Origin: G963665085 sp963665085
GTDB lineage: Bacteria > Bacteroidota > Bacteroidia > Bacteroidales > JAAAOM01
Direction of reading: 5' to 3'
Assembly: GCA_963665085.2 (NCBI GenBank)
Contig: CAXXXS010000001.1
Location: forward strand, 1,488,001 to 1,552,000
Length of the DNA stretch: 64,000 nucleotides
Shown piece after piece: positions 56,044 to 64,000 of the stretch; within the stretch, counting starts at the first letter, position 1; the number at the start of each line of letters is the position of its first letter. Below the pieces are notes generated by a model. It made no database searches. It was not told where the DNA came from and saw only the letters and a program-made list of their open reading frames with translations. A program made the translations under genes and the position numbers.

Positions 56044-57348
56044 TTAAGTAGCCTTCTTAGCATATTTACATGCTTCAACCATCAACTTAATTGCTTTCTC
56101 AAATATTTCGGGTTCTTCAAAACCATAAGAAAGACGAAGCTGATAATTCGCTTTTTTATCGTTACTACAAATGGTTCCGGGAATATAGATCAGTCTGGGA
56201 TTTTTTTCTTTTATTCCATCAATTTCAGGGATTCCTGTAATTCTGGAAAGGTAATTGAAAAAATCAGAGCCTTTATCTGTTCTTATTTCTTTAAAAGTAA
56301 GGTAAAAATAAAAAGCTGCATCGCCACCAGTATAGTATTCTAAGTACTCACTCAAATACATTTCTAGCTGATTTTTAATAAAGCTTGCTTTTTGCTGGTA
56401 TCCTTTATTTACCGTTTCTTTTTGAATGTGAATATAATTATCCAGTAACCAGCTTCCAATTTCCTGGTTAATAAGGGATGAGCTAAATCCAATATCGGAA
56501 GTGCGCTGTGTTAATGTTTCGGCAAATAAATTATTTGGGCAAATAACATAACCAATTCGTAAAGCAGGTGCAAGGATCTTTGAAAGCGTTCCTATCTCAA
56601 AAACATGATTTAGTTTATCGAACTTAATGCCTGATATGGGTTTTTCTACTTCAGGATTATGTATAATATCTTCATAAGCTTTATCAAAAATAACCGGAAT
56701 TAGCTTACCTGTTTTTTTAGAAATTTCTTCTGCAATTTCTACAATGGCTTTTCTTTTTTTATTTGATAAAATAGTGGTTGAAGGGTTGTTAACGGTTACA
56801 ATATAAAAAAGGCTAATTTTGTTAAGGTCAATATTTTCTATTGCCTTTCTTAAAAGTTCAATATTAATACCATCATTTTCTTCAGGAATCGTTAACAGTT
56901 CAAATTTTTTTCTTTCTAGGGTTTCTGTATAAATATAATAATAGGGATCAGCAGTAATAACAATTCCTGGTTGTAATAAATCAGAAAAAGAGTCAAGAAT
57001 GCTGGTTGCACCATTTGCACCGATTAAAATTTTTCGGTTATTAAAATCTTGTTCTGTTAATTCTCCTAATTTAAAACGGAGGTAATAATTTTTAATTGAT
57101 TTTCGAAGGTTTGGAGAACCGTCGGAACCACCATAATTAAGTGCGTTTCTGTATTTTTCGGGTTGGGAAATAATTTCCTGGTAGGCATTATTAATGGCTT
57201 TAATAGGAATTGTTTTGTCGTTTACATATCCTACACCAAGGTTTATATCAACTCCTTCTCTGAAATCTTCTGCAAATTCAGCAGTAAGTTGATTTACGGC
57301 AGAAGGTATTAGTGATGCTTTTGCAAGGTCAGACAAACCAAATTCCAT
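56044..57348 (-). CDS. PLP-dependent aminotransferase, class I/II fold
   Basis: The 434-residue protein has GVGYVNDKTIP, VNNPSTTILSNKKR (NP motif), IFDKAYEDI (Asp-x-x-Tyr), EIGTLSKILAPALRIGY with the Schiff-base Lys, and LRLSYGFEEP (C-terminal Arg). These are the MocR/KAT-like aminotransferase motifs without a GntR-type DNA-binding domain. The substrate is unknown. It sits 59 bases upstream of the LolA gene on the same strand but lies outside the functional cluster; involvement (tyrosine or phenylpyruvate metabolism) is possible but unproven. Confidence 0.87.
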   Translation of the reverse strand: MEFGLSDLAKASLIPSAVNQLTAEFAEDFREGVDINLGVGYVNDKTIPIKAINNAYQEIISQPEKYRNALNYGGSDGSPNLRKSIKNYYLRFKLGELTEQDFNNRKILIGANGATSILDSFSDLLQPGIVITADPYYYIYTETLERKKFELLTIPEENDGINIELLRKAIENIDLNKISLFYIVTVNNPSTTILSNKKRKAIVEIAEEISKKTGKLIPVIFDKAYEDIIHNPEVEKPISGIKFDKLNHVFEIGTLSKILAPALRIGYVICPNNLFAETLTQRTSDIGFSSSLINQEIGSWLLDNYIHIQKETVNKGYQQKASFIKNQLEMYLSEYLEYYTGGDAAFYFYLTFKEIRTDKGSDFFNYLSRITGIPEIDGIKEKNPRLIYIPGTICSNDKKANYQLRLSYGFEEPEIFEKAIKLMVEACKYAKKAT

Positions 57349-57416
57349 GATATTTTTTTTGCAAGTTAATTTATTGTCACCTTTGAAAAAATGACCTTTC
57401 TAATTATTCAGACCGT

Positions 57417-58367
57417 TTATTTATCTTTTATTTGAATTACTACTTTTCCTTTTAAATGTGCCTTTTCTGCATATTCATGCGCTTTCCCCATTTCTTCTAA
57501 TTTAAATACAGAGTCAACATAAGGTAAAAGTTCTCCATTTTCAACCTTTTCTTTTAAAAATGCAAGATCCTTTGCATTAGGTTTCATAAAAAAGGTTTTG
57601 ACTCTTTTGCCAGCGGTAAGTATTGAATATAATTTGTGCTTAAGGACTTTGGGTCTGGGTAAAGTAGTTATATAGATTCCTTTTTTCTTCAATGCTTTGT
57701 TTGTTGTCATAAAAGATTCTTTGCCGGCAACATCAAAAATGATATCATATTTATTATGATGTGTTGTGAAATCTTCTTTGTTATAATCAATCCAATGGTC
57801 AGGTTTTAACTTTTTAATAAAATCAACACGATAAGACGAAGAAACTGCTGTAACCTCAGCGCCAAAAAGTTTTGCGATTTGGACAGCAAATTGACCTACT
57901 CCTCCGGTTGCTCCGTTTATTAACACCTGTTTCCCTTTTTCTATTTTTCCATAGTCCCGTAAAGATTGAAGAGCAGTCCCTGCAGCCAGTGGGATGGAAG
58001 CCGCATCTATAAAATTTAGGTTTGTTGGTTTTTTTGTAATAACCATTTCTTTAGCTAAAGCATATTCTGCATAAGCACCTCCGTATTTATTGGTTATTCG
58101 TCCCCATACTTCATCTCCAACTTTAAATTTAGTAATAGATGCCCCACATTCTACAACTTTTCCGGCAACATCAAATCCGAGTACAATCGGGAAGTTAGAA
58201 CCGAAAATAAATTTCCAGTTTCCGTTTCGCATTTTGTAATCAACCGGGTTAATACTTGACGCATAAACTTCTATTAACACTTCATTTTTTCCAGGGGAAG
58301 GTTTTTCGATATCCTGAATCTCAAACACATCGCTATCTCCAAAGCGATTAATCACAGATGCTTTCAT
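57417..58367 (-). CDS. NADPH-dependent quinone-oxidoreductase-like MDR protein
   Basis: The 316-residue protein matches zinc-free MDR enzymes: SSINPVDYKMRNG near residue 40, VLGFDVAGKV, AAGTALQSLRDYG, and NGATGGVGQFAVQIAKLFGAEV as NADPH motif. It lacks the structural zinc Cys cluster. Such enzymes reduce quinones, enals or enones. It could detoxify reactive carbonyls. Physical link to the cluster is weak. Confidence 0.88.
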   Translation of the reverse strand: MKASVINRFGDSDVFEIQDIEKPSPGKNEVLIEVYASSINPVDYKMRNGNWKFIFGSNFPIVLGFDVAGKVVECGASITKFKVGDEVWGRITNKYGGAYAEYALAKEMVITKKPTNLNFIDAASIPLAAGTALQSLRDYGKIEKGKQVLINGATGGVGQFAVQIAKLFGAEVTAVSSSYRVDFIKKLKPDHWIDYNKEDFTTHHNKYDIIFDVAGKESFMTTNKALKKKGIYITTLPRPKVLKHKLYSILTAGKRVKTFFMKPNAKDLAFLKEKVENGELLPYVDSVFKLEEMGKAHEYAEKAHLKGKVVIQIKDK

Positions 58368-58461
58368 TACATTTTTTTATTTATAAATCGAAAAATTATT
58401 GCATAAATACTAAGAAGTATTTAGAAATGTTTCTATCTTTCGGATACAAATATACTTTATC

Positions 58462-58848
58462 ATGCAAAATTTGAACATTGTTGAAGGTAATGAAACACCA
58501 GAGGTGAACATGGATGTTGAAACAGGATTAATAGAATTCAAAGGGCGTTCTTTACCCGAAGATGTTAATTCTTTTTATCAACCCGTAATAAAATGGATTG
58601 ATGAATACCTACAAAGTCCTGCAAAAGAAACTTCTGTTGTATTTCAGTTAGAATATTTTAATACAGCTTCTTCAAAAGTTATTTACGAAATTCTAATGAA
58701 GCTGGATAAAATAACTTCCGATCAAAGTGATGTAAAAGTTTCCTGGTATTATGAAACTGACGATGAAGATATGTTAGATATAGGGAAGGAGTATAAAGAA
58801 AACCTTCAGCTTAATTTTAACATGATCTCTATCGATGCAATTTTATAA
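58462..58848 (+). CDS. SiaC family (DUF1987) regulatory phosphoprotein
   Basis: The 128-residue protein has GLIEFKGRSLPEDVNSFYQPV and VVFQLEYFNTASSKVIYEIL, the DUF1987 signature; the Thr/Ser in NTASSK is where SiaC is phosphorylated in Pseudomonas. There SiaA (a PP2C phosphatase) and SiaB (a kinase) control it. Here no SiaB lies nearby. Its stop overlaps the convergent small gene by six bases. Confidence 0.88.
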   Translation: MQNLNIVEGNETPEVNMDVETGLIEFKGRSLPEDVNSFYQPVIKWIDEYLQSPAKETSVVFQLEYFNTASSKVIYEILMKLDKITSDQSDVKVSWYYETDDEDMLDIGKEYKENLQLNFNMISIDAIL

Positions 58849-59076
58849 TTGCAAGTCAAGAAAAAGAGGATTTACCCCAGCTAAATAAATATCATCATTT
58901 AAATAGAGGTCGTATTCAAAACGGCCTTTTCTTTTGTTTGCAACCCTTACTGCATCAAATACAAGATGTTTCTTGGACTCATTAAAAATTTTACCTCTTG
59001 CAATTTTAGCTTTTGCTGTTTTAGGCCAATCTGTAGTATCAACAAATTTTTCAGTAATGTCTAAGAATTTTTCCAT
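58843..59076 (-). CDS. Small unknown protein, 77 residues
   Basis: The 77-residue protein is charged and soluble with a helical start (MEKFLDITEKFVDTTDWPKT-like) and a second half VFDAVRVANKRKGRFEYDLYLN. I do not recognise a family. Codon use is like that of neighbours. It converges on the SiaC-like gene with a six-base overlap of the stops, which suggests a real gene. Confidence 0.55.
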   Translation of the reverse strand: MEKFLDITEKFVDTTDWPKTAKAKIARGKIFNESKKHLVFDAVRVANKRKGRFEYDLYLNDDIYLAGVNPLFLDLQL

Positions 59077-59241
59077 GTTATTTTTTACTATGCTTTACTC
59101 AAAGTTTTAAAATTTTGTGTTCTATTACCACTTATTAGCCTTTATTTTATTAACAGGGTTTTATTTTTATTGTTAATATCTATTAGGATTAATGATAAAA
59201 TTCTTAATCTATCAATGGGCGAGAATTTTTTTAGTAGAAAA

Positions 59242-61077
59242 TTAGAGGGATTTCTTTTTTGAAAAAACTAAATCATTTAGTTTTTCTTGATCTGAATTCT
59301 TTTTTATATTCTCTGTAATTGTATGTTGTTCAAATGCTGGCATTAGAAGAGGTTGCCCTTCCAGGTTTAGTGTTTTTTCATTTTTTTCAACTTCCAGGGA
59401 GATAGGTTCCTCCGTAGAAGGACTAATAATAAGATCACTTAATTCTTTAAAATTGTTTACAGTAACTTCTTTACCATTAACTAATTTAATTCTTTCGCCA
59501 CCTTCAAAGTGAAACATATTTTGATTTGGATTACATTCTTCAGTAATCAGGGCATCATATTCAGAACTAAATGTAAGATTAACTTTTCCAAAAGTAAACT
59601 GCGTTTCTTTTTTTATTTTTTCATGTTGCCAACCAATTTCTTCTAAATAATTGGATAATGGTAAAGGTTTATTTCCGATTACATAATCAGTAAAAAAAGG
59701 TTTTAACTCAGGAGAGACCATCGAGACTATCTCATCAATTAATAAATCATCTTCAAAGGGTGTTGAATTATATTTTTCATAAAGTTCAAGTAAGATATTT
59801 TGAAGGTTTTTTTCTCCATTGGTTAGTTTATTAATTTCAATATCAAGAAGAAAAGCTATTAGAGCGCCTTTATTGTAAACATTATTATACATATCGAGAT
59901 AAGGTTCCTGGGTGATTTTTTTGCTCATTTCAGTAAAAGAGACGTCTTTGTATTTTTCTGCCTGAATCATTTTATGGCGTAGTTCAAGTATGAAATCGTC
60001 TTTTGAAATCAGGGAATCAGTATAGAGTAGCCACATTGACAGATACTCAATGACTCCTTCGTACATCCATAAATGAGAGGATAGAACCGGTTTATAATAG
60101 TTGAAATTTTCAATTTCTTTGCTGTGAAGGTTTAAAGGTGTTGTTATATGCAAAAATTCGTGCGTTGCTATTTCTAGTATCGTATTTCGTAAGAATTCTC
60201 CGATAGGCATCTCAGGAAGAAAATAAACACTGCTGGTCTTATGTTCAAGTGCACCGTACATCTCATTTTTTGTAATATCGGTTTCTTGAAATCCTGCAAA
60301 ATAGAAATAAAAAGAATATTCGGGAATAGGAATTTCACCAAAGAAGTCCTTTATAGTCTTACTAACTTGTTCAATAATTGGTTTAAGATAATTAGTGGTA
60401 ATAATTTTATTGGGAGAATAAGATGTAATATTGATTTTTGTTTTATCAATCAAAAAGCTTAGTGTGTCAGGATTTGTATAAAAGACAGGATTATCGGCCA
60501 ATAGTGTATAGCTTACATTTTCTAGTATATCAGTTGTGTCGTTTAGCCTATTGAGCTCTAATGGTGTAGAGGCATATAGGTTTTGAGGTTTTACATACGT
60601 AATTGAATAATTATAATCTTCATAATTTTTTAAAAATCCAAGAAATCCAAAGTGATTAATAAGAAAAATTTTTTCAGGATTAATTTGCGTTCCTCCAGGA
60701 GGGAAAATATAATCTGATTTTCTGGATAAATCATCCCACGTGTCATTAACGTTGTATGATATTCTTTTTAATGCTTTGGCTTTTTTAATAACGTATTTTC
60801 CCTCCTTGGTTTTATTAACAGGAAGTTTTTCCCCCGAATAGGAGTAAGCTTTAAAATCGTCTATGTAATCAGTATAATAATACAATGCATATGAGCCGGG
60901 AGTTATGTCTGGCAATTGATATATAACTGTATTCTCATTTATCTTAGGAACAATTATTTCTACTGTGGCCTTGTCTTCAGAAATGTTTTTTAAGTCAATG
61001 ATTGCATTATAAGAATCTTGTCCATGAGCAGAGAAAAATAAAAATGTTCCGAAAACTAACTCAACCAATCCTTTCAT
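59242..61077 (-). CDS. M61 family glycyl aminopeptidase-like peptidase with PDZ domain
   Basis: The 611-residue protein has a signal peptide ending near FSAHGQ, an N-terminal beta domain, the zinc site ATHEFLHITTPLNLHS (HExxH near residue 303) with the third ligand in WMYEGVIEYLS, and a C-terminal PDZ domain with GGERIKLVNGKEVTVNNF. This is the standard M61 order. It probably cleaves peptides in the periplasm. Confidence 0.93.
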   Translation of the reverse strand: MKGLVELVFGTFLFFSAHGQDSYNAIIDLKNISEDKATVEIIVPKINENTVIYQLPDITPGSYALYYYTDYIDDFKAYSYSGEKLPVNKTKEGKYVIKKAKALKRISYNVNDTWDDLSRKSDYIFPPGGTQINPEKIFLINHFGFLGFLKNYEDYNYSITYVKPQNLYASTPLELNRLNDTTDILENVSYTLLADNPVFYTNPDTLSFLIDKTKINITSYSPNKIITTNYLKPIIEQVSKTIKDFFGEIPIPEYSFYFYFAGFQETDITKNEMYGALEHKTSSVYFLPEMPIGEFLRNTILEIATHEFLHITTPLNLHSKEIENFNYYKPVLSSHLWMYEGVIEYLSMWLLYTDSLISKDDFILELRHKMIQAEKYKDVSFTEMSKKITQEPYLDMYNNVYNKGALIAFLLDIEINKLTNGEKNLQNILLELYEKYNSTPFEDDLLIDEIVSMVSPELKPFFTDYVIGNKPLPLSNYLEEIGWQHEKIKKETQFTFGKVNLTFSSEYDALITEECNPNQNMFHFEGGERIKLVNGKEVTVNNFKELSDLIISPSTEEPISLEVEKNEKTLNLEGQPLLMPAFEQHTITENIKKNSDQEKLNDLVFSKKKSL

Positions 61078-61347
61078 AAAGAGACTTCTTTAATACTAAT
61101 ACGCAAATATGTTAAAAGTGTTTAATCAGGGTACTATCTGGTACAAAGAAGGAAGTCTTTCTTTAGAAAAAAAAGAATTATTGTCAATATAGTTATGCTA
61201 CATTGATTTTTTTTGCGACACTACTTTTAAGTTATGAGAAAGAAAGCTTAATGGATGGTTTTTTCAAATAAAAATTATGTCAAAGTTTAGTAAAACTTAA
61301 TACTTTTAATTCTGTTATTTTTTTAAGGATCTGCTAATGTTTTTCTC

Positions 61348-62175
61348 ATGAATGAAATTTTTCGTATTCATAAGGTTACTCCTATAGAAGTTGATAAAAT
61401 TGCTGCATCAGAGAATGAACCTCATTCTCATGATTACGAAGAATTAATGATTGGTATTGAAGGTATTTTAGAACATTTTATTGATTTTAAAACTACGTTG
61501 ATGGAAGCACCTTTTGTTAGTTTTGTTGCCAGAAATAAAATTCATAAGGTAGTTCCAAAAGTTAAAGATGGGAAATGTCAGATTTGGGCTATTCGATTTA
61601 AAAGCGAATTTATACCTGAAACAACGTTTCAATTGTATTCATTGTATCATAACAGGGCTAATATTGAATTAAGGAAGGATCGATGTTTTTCGCGACTTGA
61701 AACTCTTTGTAACCTTATGGATGAAGAAGCACGGCAAAATAATCCAGATTATGGTATTGTAAGGCATTTACTGAGTGCCCTTTTTACAATGATAGAGGCG
61801 GAAAGAAAAAAAAATGAGCCAGATGAAGAACTTCAAAAAACTGAAAATATAACCTTTAAAAATTTTCTTAAAATATTAGAAGAAAATTTTAGACGTTCAG
61901 AAAGTGTGGACTTTTATGCAGAGAAATTATTTATGACCTCTCGAAATCTTAATATAATCTGCCAGAATATTTTACAGCAGAGTGTCTCGGAAATAGTAGA
62001 AACCCGAAAACTAATTGAGGCTAAAAATTTGTTGGTGTCAACAAATATGTCCATTTCGGAAATTGGCTTCGAGCTTGGGTACAAGGAGAAATCACACTTT
62101 ACAAATGTGTTTAAAAAGAAATCCGGACAGACTCCTTCAGACTTTAGAAAAGAAATTAAGACCTTAATTTCTTAA
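61348..62175 (+). CDS. AraC family transcriptional regulator
   Basis: The 275-residue protein has an N-terminal cupin-like sensor with HSHDYEELMIG and a C-terminal pair of helix-turn-helix motifs: SVDFYAEKLFMTSRNLNII and SISEIGFELGYKEKSHFTNVFKKKSG, ending TPSDFRKE. It precedes the yceI and DODA-like genes, whose promoter region has an inverted repeat, so it may control them. Its effector is unknown. Confidence 0.93.
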   Translation: MNEIFRIHKVTPIEVDKIAASENEPHSHDYEELMIGIEGILEHFIDFKTTLMEAPFVSFVARNKIHKVVPKVKDGKCQIWAIRFKSEFIPETTFQLYSLYHNRANIELRKDRCFSRLETLCNLMDEEARQNNPDYGIVRHLLSALFTMIEAERKKNEPDEELQKTENITFKNFLKILEENFRRSESVDFYAEKLFMTSRNLNIICQNILQQSVSEIVETRKLIEAKNLLVSTNMSISEIGFELGYKEKSHFTNVFKKKSGQTPSDFRKEIKTLIS

Positions 62176-62203
62176 ATTAACAACTCCTTTTCCGAAATGT
62201 GTA

Positions 62204-62220
62204 ACCACAAGGGGTGTGGT
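62204..62220 (+). promoter_or_regulatory. Perfect inverted repeat upstream of the yceI promoter
   Basis: ACCACA and TGTGGT flank AGGGG. The centre lies 15 bases upstream of the -7 element at 62227, where a -33 element would be. It may be an operator, for example for an activator, or may be the end of the araC-type transcript; no T-run follows, so a terminator is less likely. Confidence 0.5.
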
Positions 62221-62226
62221 AGGTTG

Positions 62227-62234
62227 TATCTTTG
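62227..62234 (+). promoter_or_regulatory. -7 element of the yceI-DODA operon
   Basis: TATCTTTG matches TAnnTTTG. It lies 37 bases before the ATG at 62271. No canonical -33 element is present, which fits a regulated promoter. Confidence 0.5.
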
Positions 62235-62270
62235 TATTGTCAATTTAAAGTATAATTAAAAAACAAGAAA

Positions 62271-62822
62271 ATGGATACAACAACAATGAACAAAACAAAG
62301 ACAACCTGGGCATTAGATCCTTCACACAGTGAAATAGAATTTAAGGTAAAACATCTTATGATTTCAAATGTAAAAGGTGCTTTTACAAAATTTAATGTAG
62401 AGGTACAGGGAGAAGATATTTTTACAGCTCCTGTAAAAGCTACTATAGATGCTAGCTCAATCAGTACAAAAGATAACGATAGAGATAACCATCTTAAAAG
62501 TGCAGATTTTTTTGATGCAGAAAATTTCAAAGATTTAGTTTTTGAGAGTACTGGATTTAAAAAAGTTGATGATGATGAATACAAACTTGAGGGCGTTCTT
62601 ACCATTAAAGATAAGTCAAACAAGGTAACATTAAATGTTGAATTTGGTGGTGTAAACAAAGATCCATGGGGAAATGAAAAAGCTGGATTTTCTATCTCAG
62701 GTAAGCTAAACAGAAAAGATTGGGGACTTACATGGAACGCAGCATTAGAAACAGGTGGCGTACTTGTAGGCGAAGAAGTAAAAATTATGGCTGAAATTCA
62801 GTTGTTGAAACAAGTAGGTTAA
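62271..62822 (+). CDS. YceI family lipid-binding-like protein, no signal peptide
   Basis: The 183-residue protein has WALDPSHSEIEFKVKHLMIS, the YceI opening (DxxHSxIxFxVxHLxIS), and then VKGAFTKFNVEVQG, DNDRDNHLKSADFFDAENF and the GKLNRKDWGLTWN segment. YceI proteins are lipocalin-like barrels that bind isoprenoid lipids. There is no signal peptide, so this one is cytoplasmic. It is transcribed with the dioxygenase gene 20 bases on. Confidence 0.93.
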   Translation: MDTTTMNKTKTTWALDPSHSEIEFKVKHLMISNVKGAFTKFNVEVQGEDIFTAPVKATIDASSISTKDNDRDNHLKSADFFDAENFKDLVFESTGFKKVDDDEYKLEGVLTIKDKSNKVTLNVEFGGVNKDPWGNEKAGFSISGKLNRKDWGLTWNAALETGGVLVGEEVKIMAEIQLLKQVG

Positions 62823-62842
62823 TTTTTCAATGATAAATCCTT

Positions 62843-63727
62843 ATGAACAGAAAATTCTTTTTAAAAACATTGGCAGCAATGCCATTAATTGGATCTGCTA
62901 TGAAGGTTAATGAATTAAATAAAATAACGACAAATTTTGATAGCACAGAGAGAATGCCTGTGTTGTTTCTAGGACATGGCAGCCCAATGAATGCTATTGA
63001 AGAGAATGAGTTTGTAGCAGGCTTTCGGGAAATTGAGAAAACAATTCCAAGGCCTAATGCAGTACTCTGTATTTCTGCTCATTGGGAAACAAAGGGGACT
63101 TTTGTTACGGCGATGCAAAACCCTAAAACGATTCATGATTTTGGGGGATTTTCCAGGGAATTATTTGAGGTGCAGTATCCTGCTCCGGGAAGTCCGGAAT
63201 TAGCTGGAGAAGTAAAGAAATTAGTATCAAAGACAGATATTGGCTTAGATGAGAAATGGGGACTTGATCATGGTGCATGGAGCGTAATTCGACATTTATA
63301 TCCTGAAGCTGATGTTCCTGTTATCGAGTTAAGTCTTGATTATTATATTAAACCAGAGCAACATTTTGAGTTGGCCAGGGAATTGGTCTCACTTCGTGAA
63401 AAAGGAATTCTAATTATAGGAAGTGGTAATATGATTCATAATCTTGGAATGGTGGCCTGGAACAGATTAAATGATGATGAATATGGTTATGATTGGGCTA
63501 TAGAAGCTAATACCAGGATGAGACAATATATTTTAGATGGCGATCATCAATCATTAATAAAGTTCAGGTCGCAGGGAAAAGCATTTGATTTAGCAATTCC
63601 AACGCCTGAACACTTTCTACCTTTACTTTATTCACTGGCAATGAAGCAGAATAAGGAAGAAATAAAAGTTTTTAATGATAAGGTAATTGCAGGATCATTA
63701 AATATGATGTCAATAAAAATAGGTTAA
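62843..63727 (+). CDS. DODA-like extradiol dioxygenase (LigB fold; YgiD-like)
   Basis: The 294-residue protein has LFLGHGSPMNAIEENEF, CISAHWETKGTFVTA and LDHGAWSVIRHLYP, the metal-binding residues and signature of the 4,5-DOPA dioxygenase/LigB-like family. The N terminus (NRKFFLKTLAAMPLIGSA) resembles a Tat signal with RK in place of RR, so it may be exported. The substrate is likely a catechol, but is not known. Confidence 0.9.
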   Translation: MNRKFFLKTLAAMPLIGSAMKVNELNKITTNFDSTERMPVLFLGHGSPMNAIEENEFVAGFREIEKTIPRPNAVLCISAHWETKGTFVTAMQNPKTIHDFGGFSRELFEVQYPAPGSPELAGEVKKLVSKTDIGLDEKWGLDHGAWSVIRHLYPEADVPVIELSLDYYIKPEQHFELARELVSLREKGILIIGSGNMIHNLGMVAWNRLNDDEYGYDWAIEANTRMRQYILDGDHQSLIKFRSQGKAFDLAIPTPEHFLPLLYSLAMKQNKEEIKVFNDKVIAGSLNMMSIKIG

Positions 63728-63747
63728 TAAAAACCTATTTTTTTTCT
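63717..63747 (+). terminator. Bidirectional terminator between convergent genes
   Basis: AAATAGGTT at 63717-63725 pairs perfectly with AACCTATTT at 63732-63740 across a six-base loop, and T-runs follow on both strands. It covers the stop codon of the dioxygenase gene and the end of the small unknown gene. Confidence 0.75.
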
Positions 63748-63989
63748 TCCATGCTAATTGTCTTTATTGAGGCAATTTTTTCCCAATCATAATAAGTATT
63801 ACTAACTTTTCCTCCTTCTGATTCTGAAATCCAAACAACAGATTCTTCCAGGAAGATAGTTGCATTTTCGTAAATTTTACCGTCGTTTATTTGTAATTGA
63901 ACACCTTTTCTTTGCTTTCTTGATAATGTTCCGTGTAATGGCATTGTTGCATATTCCAATACCTTCTCCCAAGTTTGTTTAATATCCAT
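63735..63989 (-). CDS. Small unknown protein, 84 residues
   Basis: The protein has 84 residues and no known motif. It is charged and soluble: a start with DIKQTWEKVLEYA, then RKQRKGVQLQINDGKIYEN with a beta pattern, and ISEGGKVSNTYYDWEK-like residues. Its stop is inside the terminator stem it shares with the dioxygenase gene. Upstream sequence is cut by the window. Confidence 0.5.
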   Translation of the reverse strand: MDIKQTWEKVLEYATMPLHGTLSRKQRKGVQLQINDGKIYENATIFLEESVVWISESEGGKVSNTYYDWEKIASIKTISMEEKK

Positions 63990-64000
63990 AATATAATCGT

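Noticed and set aside
62204..62220. Terminator of the AraC-type gene
   Set aside because: The stem is only six pairs and is not followed by a T-run; an operator fits better.

Overview
The window looks like chromosomal DNA of an AT-rich member of the Bacteroidota. The evidence is a type IX secretion C-terminal domain and a PorP/SprF partner, several promoters of the Bacteroidota type (TTTG ... TAnnTTTG), no Shine-Dalgarno sites, an EF-P without EpmA nearby, and an aryl-polyene type gene cluster with a Flavobacterium-like tyrosine ammonia-lyase. Marine or gut-related Bacteroidales/Marinilabiliales is a guess; I cannot fix the rank from sequence alone.

Layout. (1) 1-6.4 kb: part of a surface polysaccharide locus (GT4 fragment, methyltransferase, CMP-sugar type cytidylyltransferase, GT-B-like protein, GT2, Wzx flippase). 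(2) 6.4-16.8 kb, minus strand: a 3,116-residue modular surface protein (HYR-like, DTIC-type modules with an exact 318-bp period, SprB-type repeats, type B sorting domain) followed by its PorP/SprF-like partner. (3) 17.3-27.0 kb: housekeeping and envelope genes (arm-domain-only protein, YgjP-like peptidase, tsaB, DUF3108 protein, efp, GAF-SpoIIE phosphatase, Wzy/O-antigen ligase, Wzz, tyrS, cvpA). (4) 27.27 kb: tRNA-Arg(CCT). (5) 27.5-56.0 kb: a large biosynthetic cluster in two converging arms that meet at about 39.76 kb. (6) 56-64 kb: aminotransferase, quinone-reductase-like enzyme, SiaC-like protein, M61 peptidase, AraC regulator, YceI, DODA-like dioxygenase and two small unknowns.

The cluster in (5) is the main item. 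The plus arm encodes tyrosine ammonia-lyase (p-coumarate starter), a ketoreductase, three ketosynthases with complete active sites, one chain-length-factor-like protein, one half-size ketosynthase-like protein, two ACPs, a hotdog dehydratase, a thioesterase, an LpxL-type acyltransferase, a B12-type radical SAM enzyme and an SMR-like membrane protein. The minus arm encodes LolA, a lipoprotein, a second dehydratase, GT2, an MMPL-acyltransferase-methyltransferase fusion, two tandem CrtI/RetSat-like flavoproteins, a second B12-type radical SAM enzyme, an unknown 125-residue protein, a PaaK-like AMP ligase, a second acyltransferase and a DUF5686-like outer-membrane protein. Read together this suggests: tyrosine to coumarate, activation, iterative extension without full reduction to a conjugated aryl polyene, tailoring, attachment to a lipid and export to the outer membrane. 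DarA/DarB for a flexirubin dialkylresorcinol are not in the window, so the product is better called an aryl-polyene lipid than a flexirubin. The flavoprotein pair and the two radical SAM enzymes are the parts whose chemistry I cannot assign.
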